From assembly GCF_900637665.1 (NCBI RefSeq), contig NZ_LR134386.1, positions 5,262,501 to 5,326,500 of the forward strand: a DNA stretch of 64,000 nucleotides, given 5' to 3'. The first letter of the stretch is position 1. Each line of letters opens with the position of its first letter. This DNA comes from Chryseobacterium nakagawai (GTDB lineage Bacteria; Bacteroidota; Bacteroidia; Flavobacteriales; Weeksellaceae). Shown here in pieces: positions 7,766 through 18,522 of this stretch. Made by a program: the position numbers and the translations under genes. The notes beneath the pieces were generated by a model, which saw only the letters and a program-made list of their open reading frames with translations, had not been told where the DNA came from and made no database searches.

Positions 7766-10700
7766 ATGAAAAAATTTCTACTCGCTTTTTGCACATTTTT
7801 TTGTTTATTAGCAAATGCCCAATTGGATACTGAACATTGGTTTGCTCCAATGTCCGCAAGCAGTCTTCAGGGTACTCCCAAAGGTTATTTGTACCTGTCT
7901 ACTAATGAAACAGTCCCTTTTACTGTACAGATTTTTAACAATAATAATCTCATTGCCTCGGTACAACTCAGTAAAGGAAACCCTATAGAACAGTCTATTT
8001 CTAATAATATGATGATTGCTTCTACAGCAGCTAACCTGTTTAAGTCTGTTTCAATGGGACTCCATGTTAAAGGCAGTAAAAAGTTTTTTGCAAGCTACAG
8101 ATTTGTAGTCAAAGATCAGGCAGAATTTATTACTTCAAAAGGACTAGCCGGTCTTGGAAAAACCTTCTTTGTAGGAATGGCTCCCAATACATCAGCCAAG
8201 CCTTATGTAAATTCTACTATTGGGATTACCGCTACAGAAGATAACACGACTGTAACGCTATCAGGATATAATCAGAATGTAGTCTTCTCCGACTTAATAT
8301 CTGCCCCATCCAGAACCTTTACCATTGATAAAGGAAAATCATATATCATTGAAGCACAAAGTGATCTTAATTCCAACAACTTAAAAGGATTAGTAGGCGC
8401 GAAAATTGTTGCTAACAAACCTATATCTGTCACTAACGGAAACTTTAACAGCATCTATACAACCCAAAACAGTACAAATGTTGATGTATTGATGGATCAG
8501 TCTGTTCCTGTTGAAAGATTAGGAAAAGACTTTATAATGGTAAAAGGAAACGGTCCGGCAAATTCTGGAATGGAAGCTGCTGTAGTAGTTGCCACAGTAA
8601 ACAATACAAAACTTACGGTAAATGGTGCTCCACTAGGACCTACCCTAAATGCAGGTGACCATTATGTTGTACAGGGAACGCATTACGCTTCTCAGGCTAA
8701 CGGAAACTTTAACATGAGCATTTCCGCAACCAATAATGTATATGTCTATCAACTACTAGCCGGAACTTCCACCGGGAATATTTATGCTACAGGAGGTATG
8801 AACTTTATCCCGCCTTTGAGCTGCTTTCTCCCTACCGAAATCAACGAAATTGGATTCATTAATAAAATAGGAAGTGATTCTTTTACTGCAAGACTTAATA
8901 TTATTACCCAAACCGGAGCCACAGTAACAGTTAACGGAAATCCAATCACAACCAACGGACCTGCTCCAGTAAACGGAAACCCAAACTGGGTTACTTACTC
9001 AATTCCTACTATAACAGGAAACGTTACAGTACAATCAACCAAACCAGTCACCGCAGGTATTGCCGCAGGAAACGGAGCTGTAGGATACGGCGGATATTTT
9101 GCAGGATTCTCATCGATTCCTGTGATTACTAAAACTGGTGATTGTTATAATGGAGTCATTTTACAAGTAGAGTCTGGCTATGACGACTATAAATGGTACC
9201 GTGACGGTGTTGAAATCCCAGGTGCTATCACCTCTACTATCAGCCCAGACTTATATGGTTCTGGGATCTATACCTGTAAAATCACCAAAAATAGTTGTGA
9301 AACCAGGCTTACTGCAGAATATGATTATACAACTTGTCCACCTATTACAACCACAACTTATGATATTGGCTCGTGTAATACACAAGTAATTATTCCTGCA
9401 TTTACCCATTCAACCCAACCTGTAGTTCCTGCCAACACCAATATTATTGTACAACCAACTAATGGGACAGTCGCGATTAATCCTACAACAGGGCAAATTA
9501 CCTATACTCCTAATGCAGGGATGGCTGCAGATTTCACAGATACCTTTACGTATTACATTCAGGGTAATGGAACCCCTGCTGCGTTTGAGTATTTTAAAAT
9601 TGTAGTCAATACCCATATCTTAAAAGTGACCAATGATGTGCTATTTTCCTGTGCTGCAGCTAATGGAAACGGGACCTACAATCTGAAAGCAGCCAGTGTC
9701 ACTCAAACTCCGGGAGTTACAATAACTTATTTTACCAATGCTAATTTAACAGGGCCAATTACCAATCCTCTAAATTATACTGGTCCTGCAGGGAACGTAT
9801 ATGCCAATATAACTTCTTATGGGTGTTCTAAAATAGCGACCATTACTTTAAATACTTTTCCTATACCTGTTATCAATACTACCAGCTTCAATGCTAATAG
9901 CTGTGGAAGTGATGTTGATGGAAGCGTACATATCAACTTTGACAATGTTACTCCACTGATTGTGGCTAATTCACCGATTTTTACAGTAAAATATTATCTT
10001 AGCCAGGCCGATGCTATGGCAGGAAATAGTAATACACTTCCTACCAACTGGAGCTACACATCCAACACAACAGTGTATGTAAGAGCAACAGGGAACACTG
10101 GAAGTTGCCCTCCAGTCTTCGGACAGATTAATTTTACTATAGGAAACAAAATTCCATTGATTACGAATAATGCAACCGCTGATGTCTGTGATAATGATAT
10201 TAACGGTTCTGAGCAAGTAAATCTGAATGATTATAAAGGTTTATTTACCGTTGATCCGCTTGTTATCTTATCCTTTTATGCCTCTGCAGCTGATGCGCAA
10301 ACAGGAACTAATCCAATCTCAGCATCACAGATCCTTACTTCTTCAGGAGCTACTTTTTACATAAGATTCCAAAGCAATACAGCATGTGCCAATACAGGTA
10401 GTTTAACACTTAATTTAAAAGTACCTAAAAAATCGACAACACTTCAAGATCAGATCATCTGTTCCAATGACAAAATCCTTTTGGATGCTGGACCTGGATT
10501 CTCATCCTATCTATGGAGCAATGGAGCTACTGCCCAAAGCATTAGTGCTTCTGCAGGAAATTATTATGTAGACCTTGGATCTAATGGATGTGTGTACCGT
10601 CAATATGTAAAAGTTAATACGGCTCAGTCTCCTGTCATTTCAAAAATAGAGGTTTCTGGTACTACAGCAACGGTTTATGTAACAGGCGGAACTCCTCCTT

Positions 10701-11107
10701 ACAGATATTCATTAAATGGTTTTGATTATCAGTCTTCCAATGTGTTTACAGGATTATATAAAGGGACTCATACGGTATATGTATTAGGTGCTGACGGATG
10801 TCGTCATGTAACTAAAAACTTCCTGATTGTTAATATTATCAATACGATTACTCCGAATGGAGATGGCATTAATGACACCCTAAACTATTCAGAATTAGGA
10901 ATCAAACAAAATGTATCCATAGAAGTTTCAGATCGATATGGAAACTCAGTGTATAAGTCTTCCAATAAGAATTATATCTGGGATGGAAAATCGAATGGAA
11001 GAAATCTTCCAACGGGAACTTATTGGTATGTTATAAAATGGATTGAACCGGACACTCAATTACCAGTTTCGTATTCAGGATGGCTTTTAATTAAAAATCG
11101 GGAATAA
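7766..11107 (+). CDS. Giant secreted IgGFN-binding-like protein, T9SS type B sorted (copy 1)
   Basis: A 1113-residue exported protein. Signal peptide 1-18 (ANA/Q). Residues about 20-450 resemble the IgGFN-binding protein N-terminal domain, starting with the TEHWFAP signature shared with the next two genes, and containing repeated ATEDNTTVTLSG-type strands and DQSVPVERLG. Next come an Ig-like segment with paired cysteines (about 458-530), a cadherin-like NGTVAINPTTGQITYTP strand (about 565-600), and two CDxDxxG modules (about 710-890). The C-terminus (1026-1113, NTITPNGDGIND ... GTYWYVI) is the gliding-motility-associated type B signal, which sends proteins through the T9SS to the cell surface. 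Probable adhesin; the ligand is unknown. Confidence 0.85.
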   Translation: MKKFLLAFCTFFCLLANAQLDTEHWFAPMSASSLQGTPKGYLYLSTNETVPFTVQIFNNNNLIASVQLSKGNPIEQSISNNMMIASTAANLFKSVSMGLHVKGSKKFFASYRFVVKDQAEFITSKGLAGLGKTFFVGMAPNTSAKPYVNSTIGITATEDNTTVTLSGYNQNVVFSDLISAPSRTFTIDKGKSYIIEAQSDLNSNNLKGLVGAKIVANKPISVTNGNFNSIYTTQNSTNVDVLMDQSVPVERLGKDFIMVKGNGPANSGMEAAVVVATVNNTKLTVNGAPLGPTLNAGDHYVVQGTHYASQANGNFNMSISATNNVYVYQLLAGTSTGNIYATGGMNFIPPLSCFLPTEINEIGFINKIGSDSFTARLNIITQTGATVTVNGNPITTNGPAPVNGNPNWVTYSIPTITGNVTVQSTKPVTAGIAAGNGAVGYGGYFAGFSSIPVITKTGDCYNGVILQVESGYDDYKWYRDGVEIPGAITSTISPDLYGSGIYTCKITKNSCETRLTAEYDYTTCPPITTTTYDIGSCNTQVIIPAFTHSTQPVVPANTNIIVQPTNGTVAINPTTGQITYTPNAGMAADFTDTFTYYIQGNGTPAAFEYFKIVVNTHILKVTNDVLFSCAAANGNGTYNLKAASVTQTPGVTITYFTNANLTGPITNPLNYTGPAGNVYANITSYGCSKIATITLNTFPIPVINTTSFNANSCGSDVDGSVHINFDNVTPLIVANSPIFTVKYYLSQADAMAGNSNTLPTNWSYTSNTTVYVRATGNTGSCPPVFGQINFTIGNKIPLITNNATADVCDNDINGSEQVNLNDYKGLFTVDPLVILSFYASAADAQTGTNPISASQILTSSGATFYIRFQSNTACANTGSLTLNLKVPKKSTTLQDQIICSNDKILLDAGPGFSSYLWSNGATAQSISASAGNYYVDLGSNGCVYRQYVKVNTAQSPVISKIEVSGTTATVYVTGGTPPYRYSLNGFDYQSSNVFTGLYKGTHTVYVLGADGCRHVTKNFLIVNIINTITPNGDGINDTLNYSELGIKQNVSIEVSDRYGNSVYKSSNKNYIWDGKSNGRNLPTGTYWYVIKWIEPDTQLPVSYSGWLLIKNRE

Positions 11108-11155
11108 TTTTCAACTTTTATTTACATTTTATTAAAAGTATTTGATTTTTTATTT

Positions 11156-11163
11156 TAATTTTG
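11156..11163 (+). promoter_or_regulatory. -7 promoter element for giant gene copy 2 (TAATTTTG)
   Basis: TAnnTTTG match 22 bases before the ATG, suggesting copy 2 can be transcribed separately from copy 1. Confidence 0.5.
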
Positions 11164-11185
11164 TAGAAATCCTAATTCCATACAC

Positions 11186-13999
11186 ATGAAAAGATTTCTA
11201 CTCAGTTTGGTACTAATTTTTTTTACAATTAATACCCTCTTCGCGCAAAGGGATACTGAACACTGGATTGCACCTTATTATACCAACCCCGTTGGAGGTT
11301 ACCAAAATAAGGTGTATTTATCTACTGATTCTACCACTCCTTTTCCCGTGCAAATATTCAGTGCCAATACCCTTATAGGTACTGTTACTATTGCTAAAGG
11401 AGATCCCCAAACATATAATATTGAAGATCCAAGCCTTATCTCTGCCAGCGGAATAACCGATGCTTTTGTTATAGGCACAAAAGGACTTTATTTGAAAGCA
11501 GAAAAGCCTTTCTATTGCAGTTTACGAATTGCACAAAGTGCCCATGGCGAAATTATTACCAGTAAAGGGAAAGCAGGTATTGGTAATAAGTTTTTCGTAG
11601 CAGCCGGTCCCAACACAAGGGAAAGTGGTGCCAGTACAGATAATTTTACAGCAGGAATTCTTGCCACTGAAGATAATACGAGTGTTGTAGTAACCTGGAA
11701 TACTCCCGGACTAAAATTCATCAATGGAAATCCTCCTGGCCAAAGTCATTCGTTTGTATTAAATAAAGGGCAATCCTTTATTTTTGCTGGAAAAACGGAT
11801 GATGCAGCGGTTAATAACAAAGGCTTTATTGGAGCTAAAATCGTTACCAGTAAACCTGTAACTCTTACCAATGGTAACTGTAATGGTAACTTCACTACCA
11901 GTCCGAGTGGTTCTGACCCTATCCTTGACCAATCTGTACCTGTAGACAGATTAGGGAATACGTTTGCTATGGTGAGAAGTAAATCTGACGATCCTACCTT
12001 AAATATGGAGGGTGGGATTGTTATTGCCACAGAAGACAACACTGAAATTTTTATTAACGGATCTACCACTCCTATTGCAACCCGAAATGCGGGACAATGG
12101 TATAGAATCAACGAAACCAGCTATATAGCTCAAGGTGGAGGTCATTCTAATATGTTTGTTTCTACATCCAAGAATGTATACCTTTATCAGTTTGTAGGAA
12201 CTGATAGTGACGCGACCAACGGATTCAATTATATTCCGCCATTGAACTGTTTCTTACCCAGAAAAATTGACGAAATTGGTAAGATCAATGAAATGCCGGG
12301 CATTACAACCTCTACTATTAAATTAAAACTGAATATCGTAACTGAAGTTGGAGCCAGTGTATTGGTAAATGGAGTTCCTCCTACTGCAGCCCAAGGACCA
12401 TACCCTTTAACAGGAAATTCACTATGGGTAACCTATTCATTAGAAAACTTCCCTCCAAACCTTACTATTACCTCTACTAAAGCAGTAACTGCCGGAATTA
12501 ACGGTGGGTATAGTTCGGCTGGGTATGGCGGATATTTTGCAGGCTTCTCATCAGTTCCTGTAATTGCTAAAAAATCAGGAGATTGTGTTCCCGGACTTGT
12601 TCTGCAAGTAGATGATACGTATGATACTTACCAATGGTTTCTTAATGATGCTGCCATTCCTGGTGCTACTACTTACACGCATTCACCAACACAACCTGGT
12701 TATTATACAGTAAGAGTAACTATGGGAGCGTGTCAATCACTTACAACACCTATTTACAAAGTAACTAACTGTTTAAAGAAGACGATTAAAAATGAGCCTG
12801 CTTGTTCTACTAAGATCATTACCCCAACATTCTCTTCTTCAACCCAGACGCCAGTGATAAGTACTATAAAGATTCTTAGCCCTCCATCTAATGGAACTGC
12901 GGTACTTAATCCGGATGGTACAATTACCTATACACCGAAACCTAATTTCGAAGGAAACGACATCATCGTTTATACATTCTGTGGTGACTCTCCAGACTTT
13001 ATGGATTGTGAAGAAGTTACCCTGAACCTTACAGTTGTCCCTTTCATTGTGAAGGATGCCACTATTAAAGCTTGTTGGTATGATGTAGCTCCTTATGCTT
13101 ATTTTGACCTGACAAAAGCTAACGTTACAGATTACGGAAATGCAATAAAAAAATATTACCGTACATTAAAAGATCTTACTGCAGGAATTAACGAAATTAC
13201 TGCAACAACTAACTATCCTGCAACAGGGGGAATAGTATATGTAAAAATTACCACTGAACAAGGATGTGAGGCTACTGCAAAAATTGAGCTTATCCCACTT
13301 CCTATTAAAAAATCCCCGATTCTTGTTGATAAATACATTTGTATTGATGCTAAAACAGATCTGGATGCAGGAACTGGATATGATTCTTATCAATGGAGTA
13401 CAGGAGCAACTACTTCAGGAATCAGAGGTGTAGGTGTAGGTGAATACAGCGTAATTCTTGAGAAGAACGGATGTTTCATTACGCAGGTTGTAAGAGTAAG
13501 AAAAGCTGTTGATCCGGTTATTCAACAAATTGAAATTAACAACACTACAGCTACTGTAGTTGTAGTAGGCGGTAAAGCCCCTTACAAATATTCAGTGGAT
13601 GGAACTACAAACTGGCAGGATTCTAACACTTTCACAGGATTAACCAGAGGACAGCATAAATTTTATGTAAAAGATGCTTACAACTGTACCCCTGTTTCAG
13701 CAGAAGTTACAGTTCCTAATTTATTGAATGCTATTACTCCTAATGGAGATAACATCAATGATTACATCGATTACAGTGATCTTGCTTACAAGGATAATCT
13801 TAGCTTTGTTATCTATGACCGATATGGAAATATGATATTTACCGGAAATAAATTCAACAATTACAAGTGGGACGGAAGACACTTCGACAAAAAACTTGTA
13901 ACTGGTACATACTGGTATCACGTTTCCTGGAATGAGTCTAACAAAGAAAAGACGGAAATAAAATATACTGGCTGGATTATGGTAAAAAACAGAGAATAA
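11186..13999 (+). CDS. Giant secreted IgGFN-binding-like protein, T9SS type B sorted (copy 2, short form)
   Basis: A 937-residue paralogue of its neighbours. Signal peptide about 1-20 (TLFAQ), N-terminal signature RDTEHWIAP, IgGFN-binding-like domain to about 460, Ig-like QWFLNDAAIPGA segment, cadherin-like PNGTI-type strand, then directly the dockerin-like DAGTGYDSYQWSTGATT segment and the type B sorting domain from N848. It lacks the pair of CDxDxxG modules found in copies 1 and 3, which explains being about 180 residues shorter. Paralogue relations and order suggest tandem duplication followed by module loss or gain. Followed by a strong terminator. Presumed cell-surface location; no enzymatic motif seen. 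Confidence 0.85.
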   Translation: MKRFLLSLVLIFFTINTLFAQRDTEHWIAPYYTNPVGGYQNKVYLSTDSTTPFPVQIFSANTLIGTVTIAKGDPQTYNIEDPSLISASGITDAFVIGTKGLYLKAEKPFYCSLRIAQSAHGEIITSKGKAGIGNKFFVAAGPNTRESGASTDNFTAGILATEDNTSVVVTWNTPGLKFINGNPPGQSHSFVLNKGQSFIFAGKTDDAAVNNKGFIGAKIVTSKPVTLTNGNCNGNFTTSPSGSDPILDQSVPVDRLGNTFAMVRSKSDDPTLNMEGGIVIATEDNTEIFINGSTTPIATRNAGQWYRINETSYIAQGGGHSNMFVSTSKNVYLYQFVGTDSDATNGFNYIPPLNCFLPRKIDEIGKINEMPGITTSTIKLKLNIVTEVGASVLVNGVPPTAAQGPYPLTGNSLWVTYSLENFPPNLTITSTKAVTAGINGGYSSAGYGGYFAGFSSVPVIAKKSGDCVPGLVLQVDDTYDTYQWFLNDAAIPGATTYTHSPTQPGYYTVRVTMGACQSLTTPIYKVTNCLKKTIKNEPACSTKIITPTFSSSTQTPVISTIKILSPPSNGTAVLNPDGTITYTPKPNFEGNDIIVYTFCGDSPDFMDCEEVTLNLTVVPFIVKDATIKACWYDVAPYAYFDLTKANVTDYGNAIKKYYRTLKDLTAGINEITATTNYPATGGIVYVKITTEQGCEATAKIELIPLPIKKSPILVDKYICIDAKTDLDAGTGYDSYQWSTGATTSGIRGVGVGEYSVILEKNGCFITQVVRVRKAVDPVIQQIEINNTTATVVVVGGKAPYKYSVDGTTNWQDSNTFTGLTRGQHKFYVKDAYNCTPVSAEVTVPNLLNAITPNGDNINDYIDYSDLAYKDNLSFVIYDRYGNMIFTGNKFNNYKWDGRHFDKKLVTGTYWYHVSWNESNKEKTEIKYTGWIMVKNRE

Positions 14000-14021
14000 T
14001 CATCCAGATTTAAAATTTTTC

Positions 14022-14052
14022 AAAACCACGATTGCAAAATCGTGGTTTTTTT
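14022..14052 (+). terminator. Terminator after giant gene copy 2
   Basis: Stem AAAACCACGATT/AATCGTGGTTTT, GCAA loop, T-run. Confidence 0.92.
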
Positions 14053-14086
14053 ATTGCATTTTCAATACTTCAATGCTTTTTATTAT

Positions 14087-14094
14087 TAAATTTG
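14087..14094 (+). promoter_or_regulatory. -7 promoter element for giant gene copy 3 (TAAATTTG)
   Basis: TAnnTTTG match 19 bases before the ATG. With the terminator after copy 2, this makes copy 3 an independent unit. Confidence 0.55.
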
Positions 14095-14113
14095 TGATAA
14101 ATACCATCACTGA

Positions 14114-17100
14114 ATGAAGAAAATTCTATCTTTTTTATTTATATTTCACATATTCACCTCTCTTTTTGCACAATTAGACAGAGAACATTGGTTTGCTCCC
14201 ATGATAGACCGATCTGGAGCTCCCAATCCTTATCAGAAACTCTATTTGTCAACCAGCCGAACCACTCCATTTCCAGTGAATATCTATAACAATAATGTAT
14301 TGATTGGAACGGTAAGTATCAGTAAAAATAATCCACAAAAATTTGATGTTCTAAGGAATTATATTATTACCACTCAACAGGCAGATTTATTTACTCCTAC
14401 TACAAAAGGATTATATCTGAAAGCAGAATTTCCATTTTATGCAAACTTAAGATTTTCAGTATTTAATCATGCGGAAATAATTACTTCGAAGGGGATTCCG
14501 TCAACGGGGAAAAGCTTCTTTGCAGCATCAGCTCCTATCAGTGTAAATAATGATATTCTCAATTTTATGACCAGTATTCTGGCAACAGAAGATAATACTA
14601 CCGTTAGCATTACCGGCTACAGCCCGCTTGTACAGTTCTCCAACGGAACTACCGGAGCTACCAATCCCACCATAAACATTGCATTAAGTAAAGGACAATC
14701 CTATATTATTGACGGTATTGGAAATAATAGTGGAAACTTCGATGGGTTTATTGGAGCTAAAATCACCTCAAACAAACCGATTAATGTTACCAATGGAAAT
14801 TTCAACGGCCAATATGCAGGAAATTTCCCTACCAGTTCTGATATTTTAATGGATCAGGCTGTACCTGTTGACAGGCTTGGAAGTGAATTTGCTCTCGTTA
14901 AAGGTAACGGAAGTATTGGAGCCAATATGGAAGGAGCTGTGATTATTGCTACCCAGGACAATACCCAGATCTATGTAAACAATGAATTAACCCCTATCGC
15001 TACACTAAACACCGGTAAATACTTTGTAATTCCTGATACTAAATACAGCCTTCAAGGCGGCGGTCACTATAATTTATACATCAAAACCTCTAAGAATGCG
15101 TATGTTTACCAGATCTTAGCAGGAGATTCAAATACAGGAAATGAAGTGGCTACTGGAGGTTTCAATTTTATTCCTTCATTAAATTGCTATCTTCCCAAGC
15201 AGATCAATGAACTTGGCCTTATCAATGAAAACTTTGTACATTCCAATATAAATCCATCAGGCGTTCTCAATATTCCCACAAAACTGAATCTTGTTACAGA
15301 AAAGGGAGCTATAGTCACCGTAAATGGAGGCACTCCACCTGCCTCTACAGGACCTTACAATATGACAGGTACCAACAATTGGGTTACTTATGGAATTCCC
15401 AATGTTACAGGAACAATAACAATCGTGTCCAGTAAAGCTATTACTGCGGGAATCACTGCTGGAAGTGATGCAGTAGGATACGGAGGTTTCTTTGCAGGGT
15501 TTCCTACCCAACCTGTTATTTTAAAAACAGGAGGTTCATGTATTCCTGGAATTGAGCTTACTATAGATCCCATCATTTATGATACCTATCAATGGTACAG
15601 AAACGGGATCGCAATTTCCGGAGCGAATAGCTCTTCAATAGCTCCTACCCAATCCGGATATTATACTTGCTCTGTGACCATGGGAAGTTGCGCTCCTTTG
15701 GTTACTGAACAATATAAAGTAACAAACTGTATGAAGCTGACAACAACATCTTATGATGTATGTTCTTCACAAACAATTACTCCAGCCTTCAGTAATTCAA
15801 CACAAACTCCTGTACCATCTACTGTAACCATTACTTCTCCACCTGCGTTAGGTACTGCAGTCATAAATCCTGTTACCGGAATCATTACCTATACAGTAAA
15901 TACTCCCGGCACAGCTGGGAATGATACATTTACCTATACTTTCTGTGGAAATGATCCTGATTTCCCTGACTGTGAAACAGTAACCGTAAATATCAATATT
16001 AAAGCGATAATAGCTACCAATGCTGTATTATTTGCCTGTGATGTAAATGGAAAAGGAACATTTAACCTTACAACCGCCAGTGTAACAACAAACAATCCTG
16101 TTACTAAAACCTATTATCCAACCCTGGCAGATGCACAAACAGAAAATCCGGCAGCCCAAATCACTACTCCCAATGCCTATTCCGCAGCAAATGGTACAAT
16201 CATCTATGTGGTAATCAAAAATGCACTTGGGTGTAAAAGTATTGCCCAAATAACATTAAGTTTTTATAATAAAGCCATTGTACCAGATAATTATAATGGG
16301 ACATTCTGCGATGATAATTTTGACGGAACTGTAAATATAACCCTCACTAACATCACCCCTATTGTTCTTAATAATCCGAATTATTTTACCGTAAGATACT
16401 ATGCCAATTTAGCTGATGCCAATGCAGGAAATGCTAATACTTTGGCTAATAACTGGAGTTATAGTACAACCACAACAATCTATATTAGAGTAGATTCTCC
16501 TGACGGATGTTCTCCTGCCGTTAAGCCTTTACAATTCAGTATTGGAGACAGAATAAAACTGGCTAGTAAGGCAGTAATAGAAAGTGTATGTGATGATGAC
16601 CTGGATGGAATAAAAACAGTAAATCTTTCCCAATTCATTCCGATGTTTACTGTAGATCCAAATGTAACTTTTACCTTTCATGGAAGTCTAGCTGATGCCC
16701 AAAACAATTCAAATCCATTGGCTTCAGCCGTAAATATTACCACTCCACAGACATTTTATATCCGTTTTGAAAAAAATGGGGTTTGTCCGGAAGTGGCCTC
16801 TATTCAAATCACCATTAAAATTCCTAAAACATCACCCATTCTTACAGATCAGGTGATTTGCCCTAAAACAAACACAACCTTGAATGCAGGCCCGGGATTT
16901 GATAAATACTTGTGGAGTACCGGTGCCACTACACCTTCCATTACTAATGTGCCTGCGGGAAGCTATTGGGTGGAACTTACCGCTAATGGATGTACTTATA
17001 AACAGTCTGTGAATGTAACAGAATATACACTCCCAATCATCACTTCTATTGAAATTGATGGAACAACAGTGAAAATTGGTGTAAGTGGTGGTAACCCACC

Positions 17101-17509
17101 TTATGAATACTCTTTGGATGGTGTTGTATGGCAAGCTTCGAATATTTTCTATGATGTACCAAGAGGTCCCCATTATGTAGTGGTAAGAGACTCTAAAATG
17201 TGTGGAGAAGTGAAAAAAGAATTTGCTATTATTAATCTTATCAATACTATTACCCCAAATGGAGACGGACGCAATGAGCAAATAGACTATTCCGCTTTAA
17301 TGTCTAATGAGAATCTTGTATTCAGAATCTTCGACAGATATGGAGCTGAAATCTTCCGAGGAACTCGTGAAAACCGATTCACCTGGGATGGAAGAGTGGG
17401 TGGCAGATATACCCCTACAGCTACTTATTGGTACTTTATCAGCTGGACAGAATATGGTTCAACAGTTTCAATAAAATACTCAAGCTGGTTACTGGTAAGA
17501 CATAGATAA
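14114..17509 (+). CDS. Giant secreted IgGFN-binding-like protein, T9SS type B sorted (copy 3)
   Basis: A 1131-residue paralogue. Signal peptide 1-19 (SLFAQ), signature LDREHWFAP, IgGFN-binding-like domain to about 470, Ig-like QWYRNGIAISGA, cadherin-like ITSPPALGTAVINP strand, two CDDxxDG modules (FCDDNFDGTVNI and VCDDDLDGIKTV, about 735-880), AGPGFDKYLWSTGATTP and the type B sorting domain from N1044. Architecture is that of copy 1, not copy 2. The acidic CDDxxDG loops could bind calcium (inference). The three genes together encode about 3,180 residues of surface protein, more than any other product class here. Confidence 0.85.
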   Translation: MKKILSFLFIFHIFTSLFAQLDREHWFAPMIDRSGAPNPYQKLYLSTSRTTPFPVNIYNNNVLIGTVSISKNNPQKFDVLRNYIITTQQADLFTPTTKGLYLKAEFPFYANLRFSVFNHAEIITSKGIPSTGKSFFAASAPISVNNDILNFMTSILATEDNTTVSITGYSPLVQFSNGTTGATNPTINIALSKGQSYIIDGIGNNSGNFDGFIGAKITSNKPINVTNGNFNGQYAGNFPTSSDILMDQAVPVDRLGSEFALVKGNGSIGANMEGAVIIATQDNTQIYVNNELTPIATLNTGKYFVIPDTKYSLQGGGHYNLYIKTSKNAYVYQILAGDSNTGNEVATGGFNFIPSLNCYLPKQINELGLINENFVHSNINPSGVLNIPTKLNLVTEKGAIVTVNGGTPPASTGPYNMTGTNNWVTYGIPNVTGTITIVSSKAITAGITAGSDAVGYGGFFAGFPTQPVILKTGGSCIPGIELTIDPIIYDTYQWYRNGIAISGANSSSIAPTQSGYYTCSVTMGSCAPLVTEQYKVTNCMKLTTTSYDVCSSQTITPAFSNSTQTPVPSTVTITSPPALGTAVINPVTGIITYTVNTPGTAGNDTFTYTFCGNDPDFPDCETVTVNINIKAIIATNAVLFACDVNGKGTFNLTTASVTTNNPVTKTYYPTLADAQTENPAAQITTPNAYSAANGTIIYVVIKNALGCKSIAQITLSFYNKAIVPDNYNGTFCDDNFDGTVNITLTNITPIVLNNPNYFTVRYYANLADANAGNANTLANNWSYSTTTTIYIRVDSPDGCSPAVKPLQFSIGDRIKLASKAVIESVCDDDLDGIKTVNLSQFIPMFTVDPNVTFTFHGSLADAQNNSNPLASAVNITTPQTFYIRFEKNGVCPEVASIQITIKIPKTSPILTDQVICPKTNTTLNAGPGFDKYLWSTGATTPSITNVPAGSYWVELTANGCTYKQSVNVTEYTLPIITSIEIDGTTVKIGVSGGNPPYEYSLDGVVWQASNIFYDVPRGPHYVVVRDSKMCGEVKKEFAIINLINTITPNGDGRNEQIDYSALMSNENLVFRIFDRYGAEIFRGTRENRFTWDGRVGGRYTPTATYWYFISWTEYGSTVSIKYSSWLLVRHR

Positions 17510-17683
17510 AAAATATAAATATTGAAAGAGAGTAATATTCCTTCAACTTTTTATGATATATCTCAGCTTAAGATTAAATTAAAAATTGGTTTATAACATT
17601 CATTAACAATTCAATACTAAAGTTTAATATAACTTTAACCACTATTCATTATCTAAATAAGCACGAATTGCTGTATTTCTATG

Positions 17684-17691
17684 TAATTTTG
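17684..17691 (+). promoter_or_regulatory. -7 promoter element (TAATTTTG)
   Basis: TAnnTTTG match 8 bases before the ATG at 17700, implying a very short or leaderless transcript. Confidence 0.45.
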
Positions 17692-17699
17692 CCAATTAT

Positions 17700-18506
17700 A
17701 TGAAGAAACTGTTTACACTTCTGCTACTGATTTTTCTTGCAAAAATCAATGCTCAAATATATTCCGGTGAGGTATTTCTAAGGGATAACTCTATCCTTTA
17801 TCTCAACCAGGTTTATGTTACCAATCTTAATACCCAAAAAACCGTTCTTGCTGATTTCAACGGCAATTTCAATGTTCCGGCTAATACTGGCGATGTTATC
17901 CGTTTTACATCCATTGTTACGGAAAGAAAAGATATTAAGATGACTCCTCAGCTATTAGGACAGAAAAATCTTGTAGAATTGAAAATAGCCTATTATGAGA
18001 TTCAGGAAATTGTGCTCAGCAGATTTAAGCCTACAGGAAACTTAAGATATGATGTAAATTCTCTCAGAAAAGAAGATAAAGCCCTTGCGATTAAAAAAGT
18101 CATCGGACTTCCTGAACCTAAAGGAGACGGAACCCCTCCTGAGCTTCCCGTTGCAGGATTAAGGGATGGTGGACTTACCTTCAGCCTTGAAAGTATCTAT
18201 GATATGCTTTCCGGTGAAAGAAAGAAGAAACAACGTTATCAGGCTTACGAGAATATGAATACCTCTATCACCCAGGTTAAAAATTATTTAGGGAAAGACT
18301 ATTTTGCTAAATTTAAAATACCTGAAAATCTAATCGATAACTTTTTACAGTTTGTGTATACTTCCGAAAATATTCAGCCTTATGTATTGGCTGGAAACTT
18401 TGAAGCCATCAAAATTCCTATAGAAAAATATATGCCTATCTACCAAAAGAGATTAAGAAGCTCACATCTCCAGGAAGTTATAGCACCCCAGCAGACCGAG
18501 AAATAA
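17700..18506 (+). CDS. Secreted carboxypeptidase-regulatory-like domain protein
   Basis: A 268-residue exported protein with signal peptide (LLLIFLAKINAQ). Residues about 22-105 look like the CarboxypepD_reg-like beta-sandwich common at the N-terminus of Bacteroidota envelope proteins: SGEVFLRDNSILYLNQVYV ... TVLADFNGNFNVPANTGDVIRFT. The rest is a helical, charged domain (about 110-268) of unknown function. Similar small proteins are usually periplasmic in this phylum. It stands alone, with its own promoter motif upstream and a hairpin downstream. Confidence 0.75.
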   Translation: MKKLFTLLLLIFLAKINAQIYSGEVFLRDNSILYLNQVYVTNLNTQKTVLADFNGNFNVPANTGDVIRFTSIVTERKDIKMTPQLLGQKNLVELKIAYYEIQEIVLSRFKPTGNLRYDVNSLRKEDKALAIKKVIGLPEPKGDGTPPELPVAGLRDGGLTFSLESIYDMLSGERKKKQRYQAYENMNTSITQVKNYLGKDYFAKFKIPENLIDNFLQFVYTSENIQPYVLAGNFEAIKIPIEKYMPIYQKRLRSSHLQEVIAPQQTEK

Positions 18507-18522
18507 CAATTCACATTTATAC

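Noticed and set aside
7766..17509. Long secondary frames on both strands within the three giant genes
   Set aside because: They are shadows of biased codon use in long repeats-rich genes and carry no recognisable domain.
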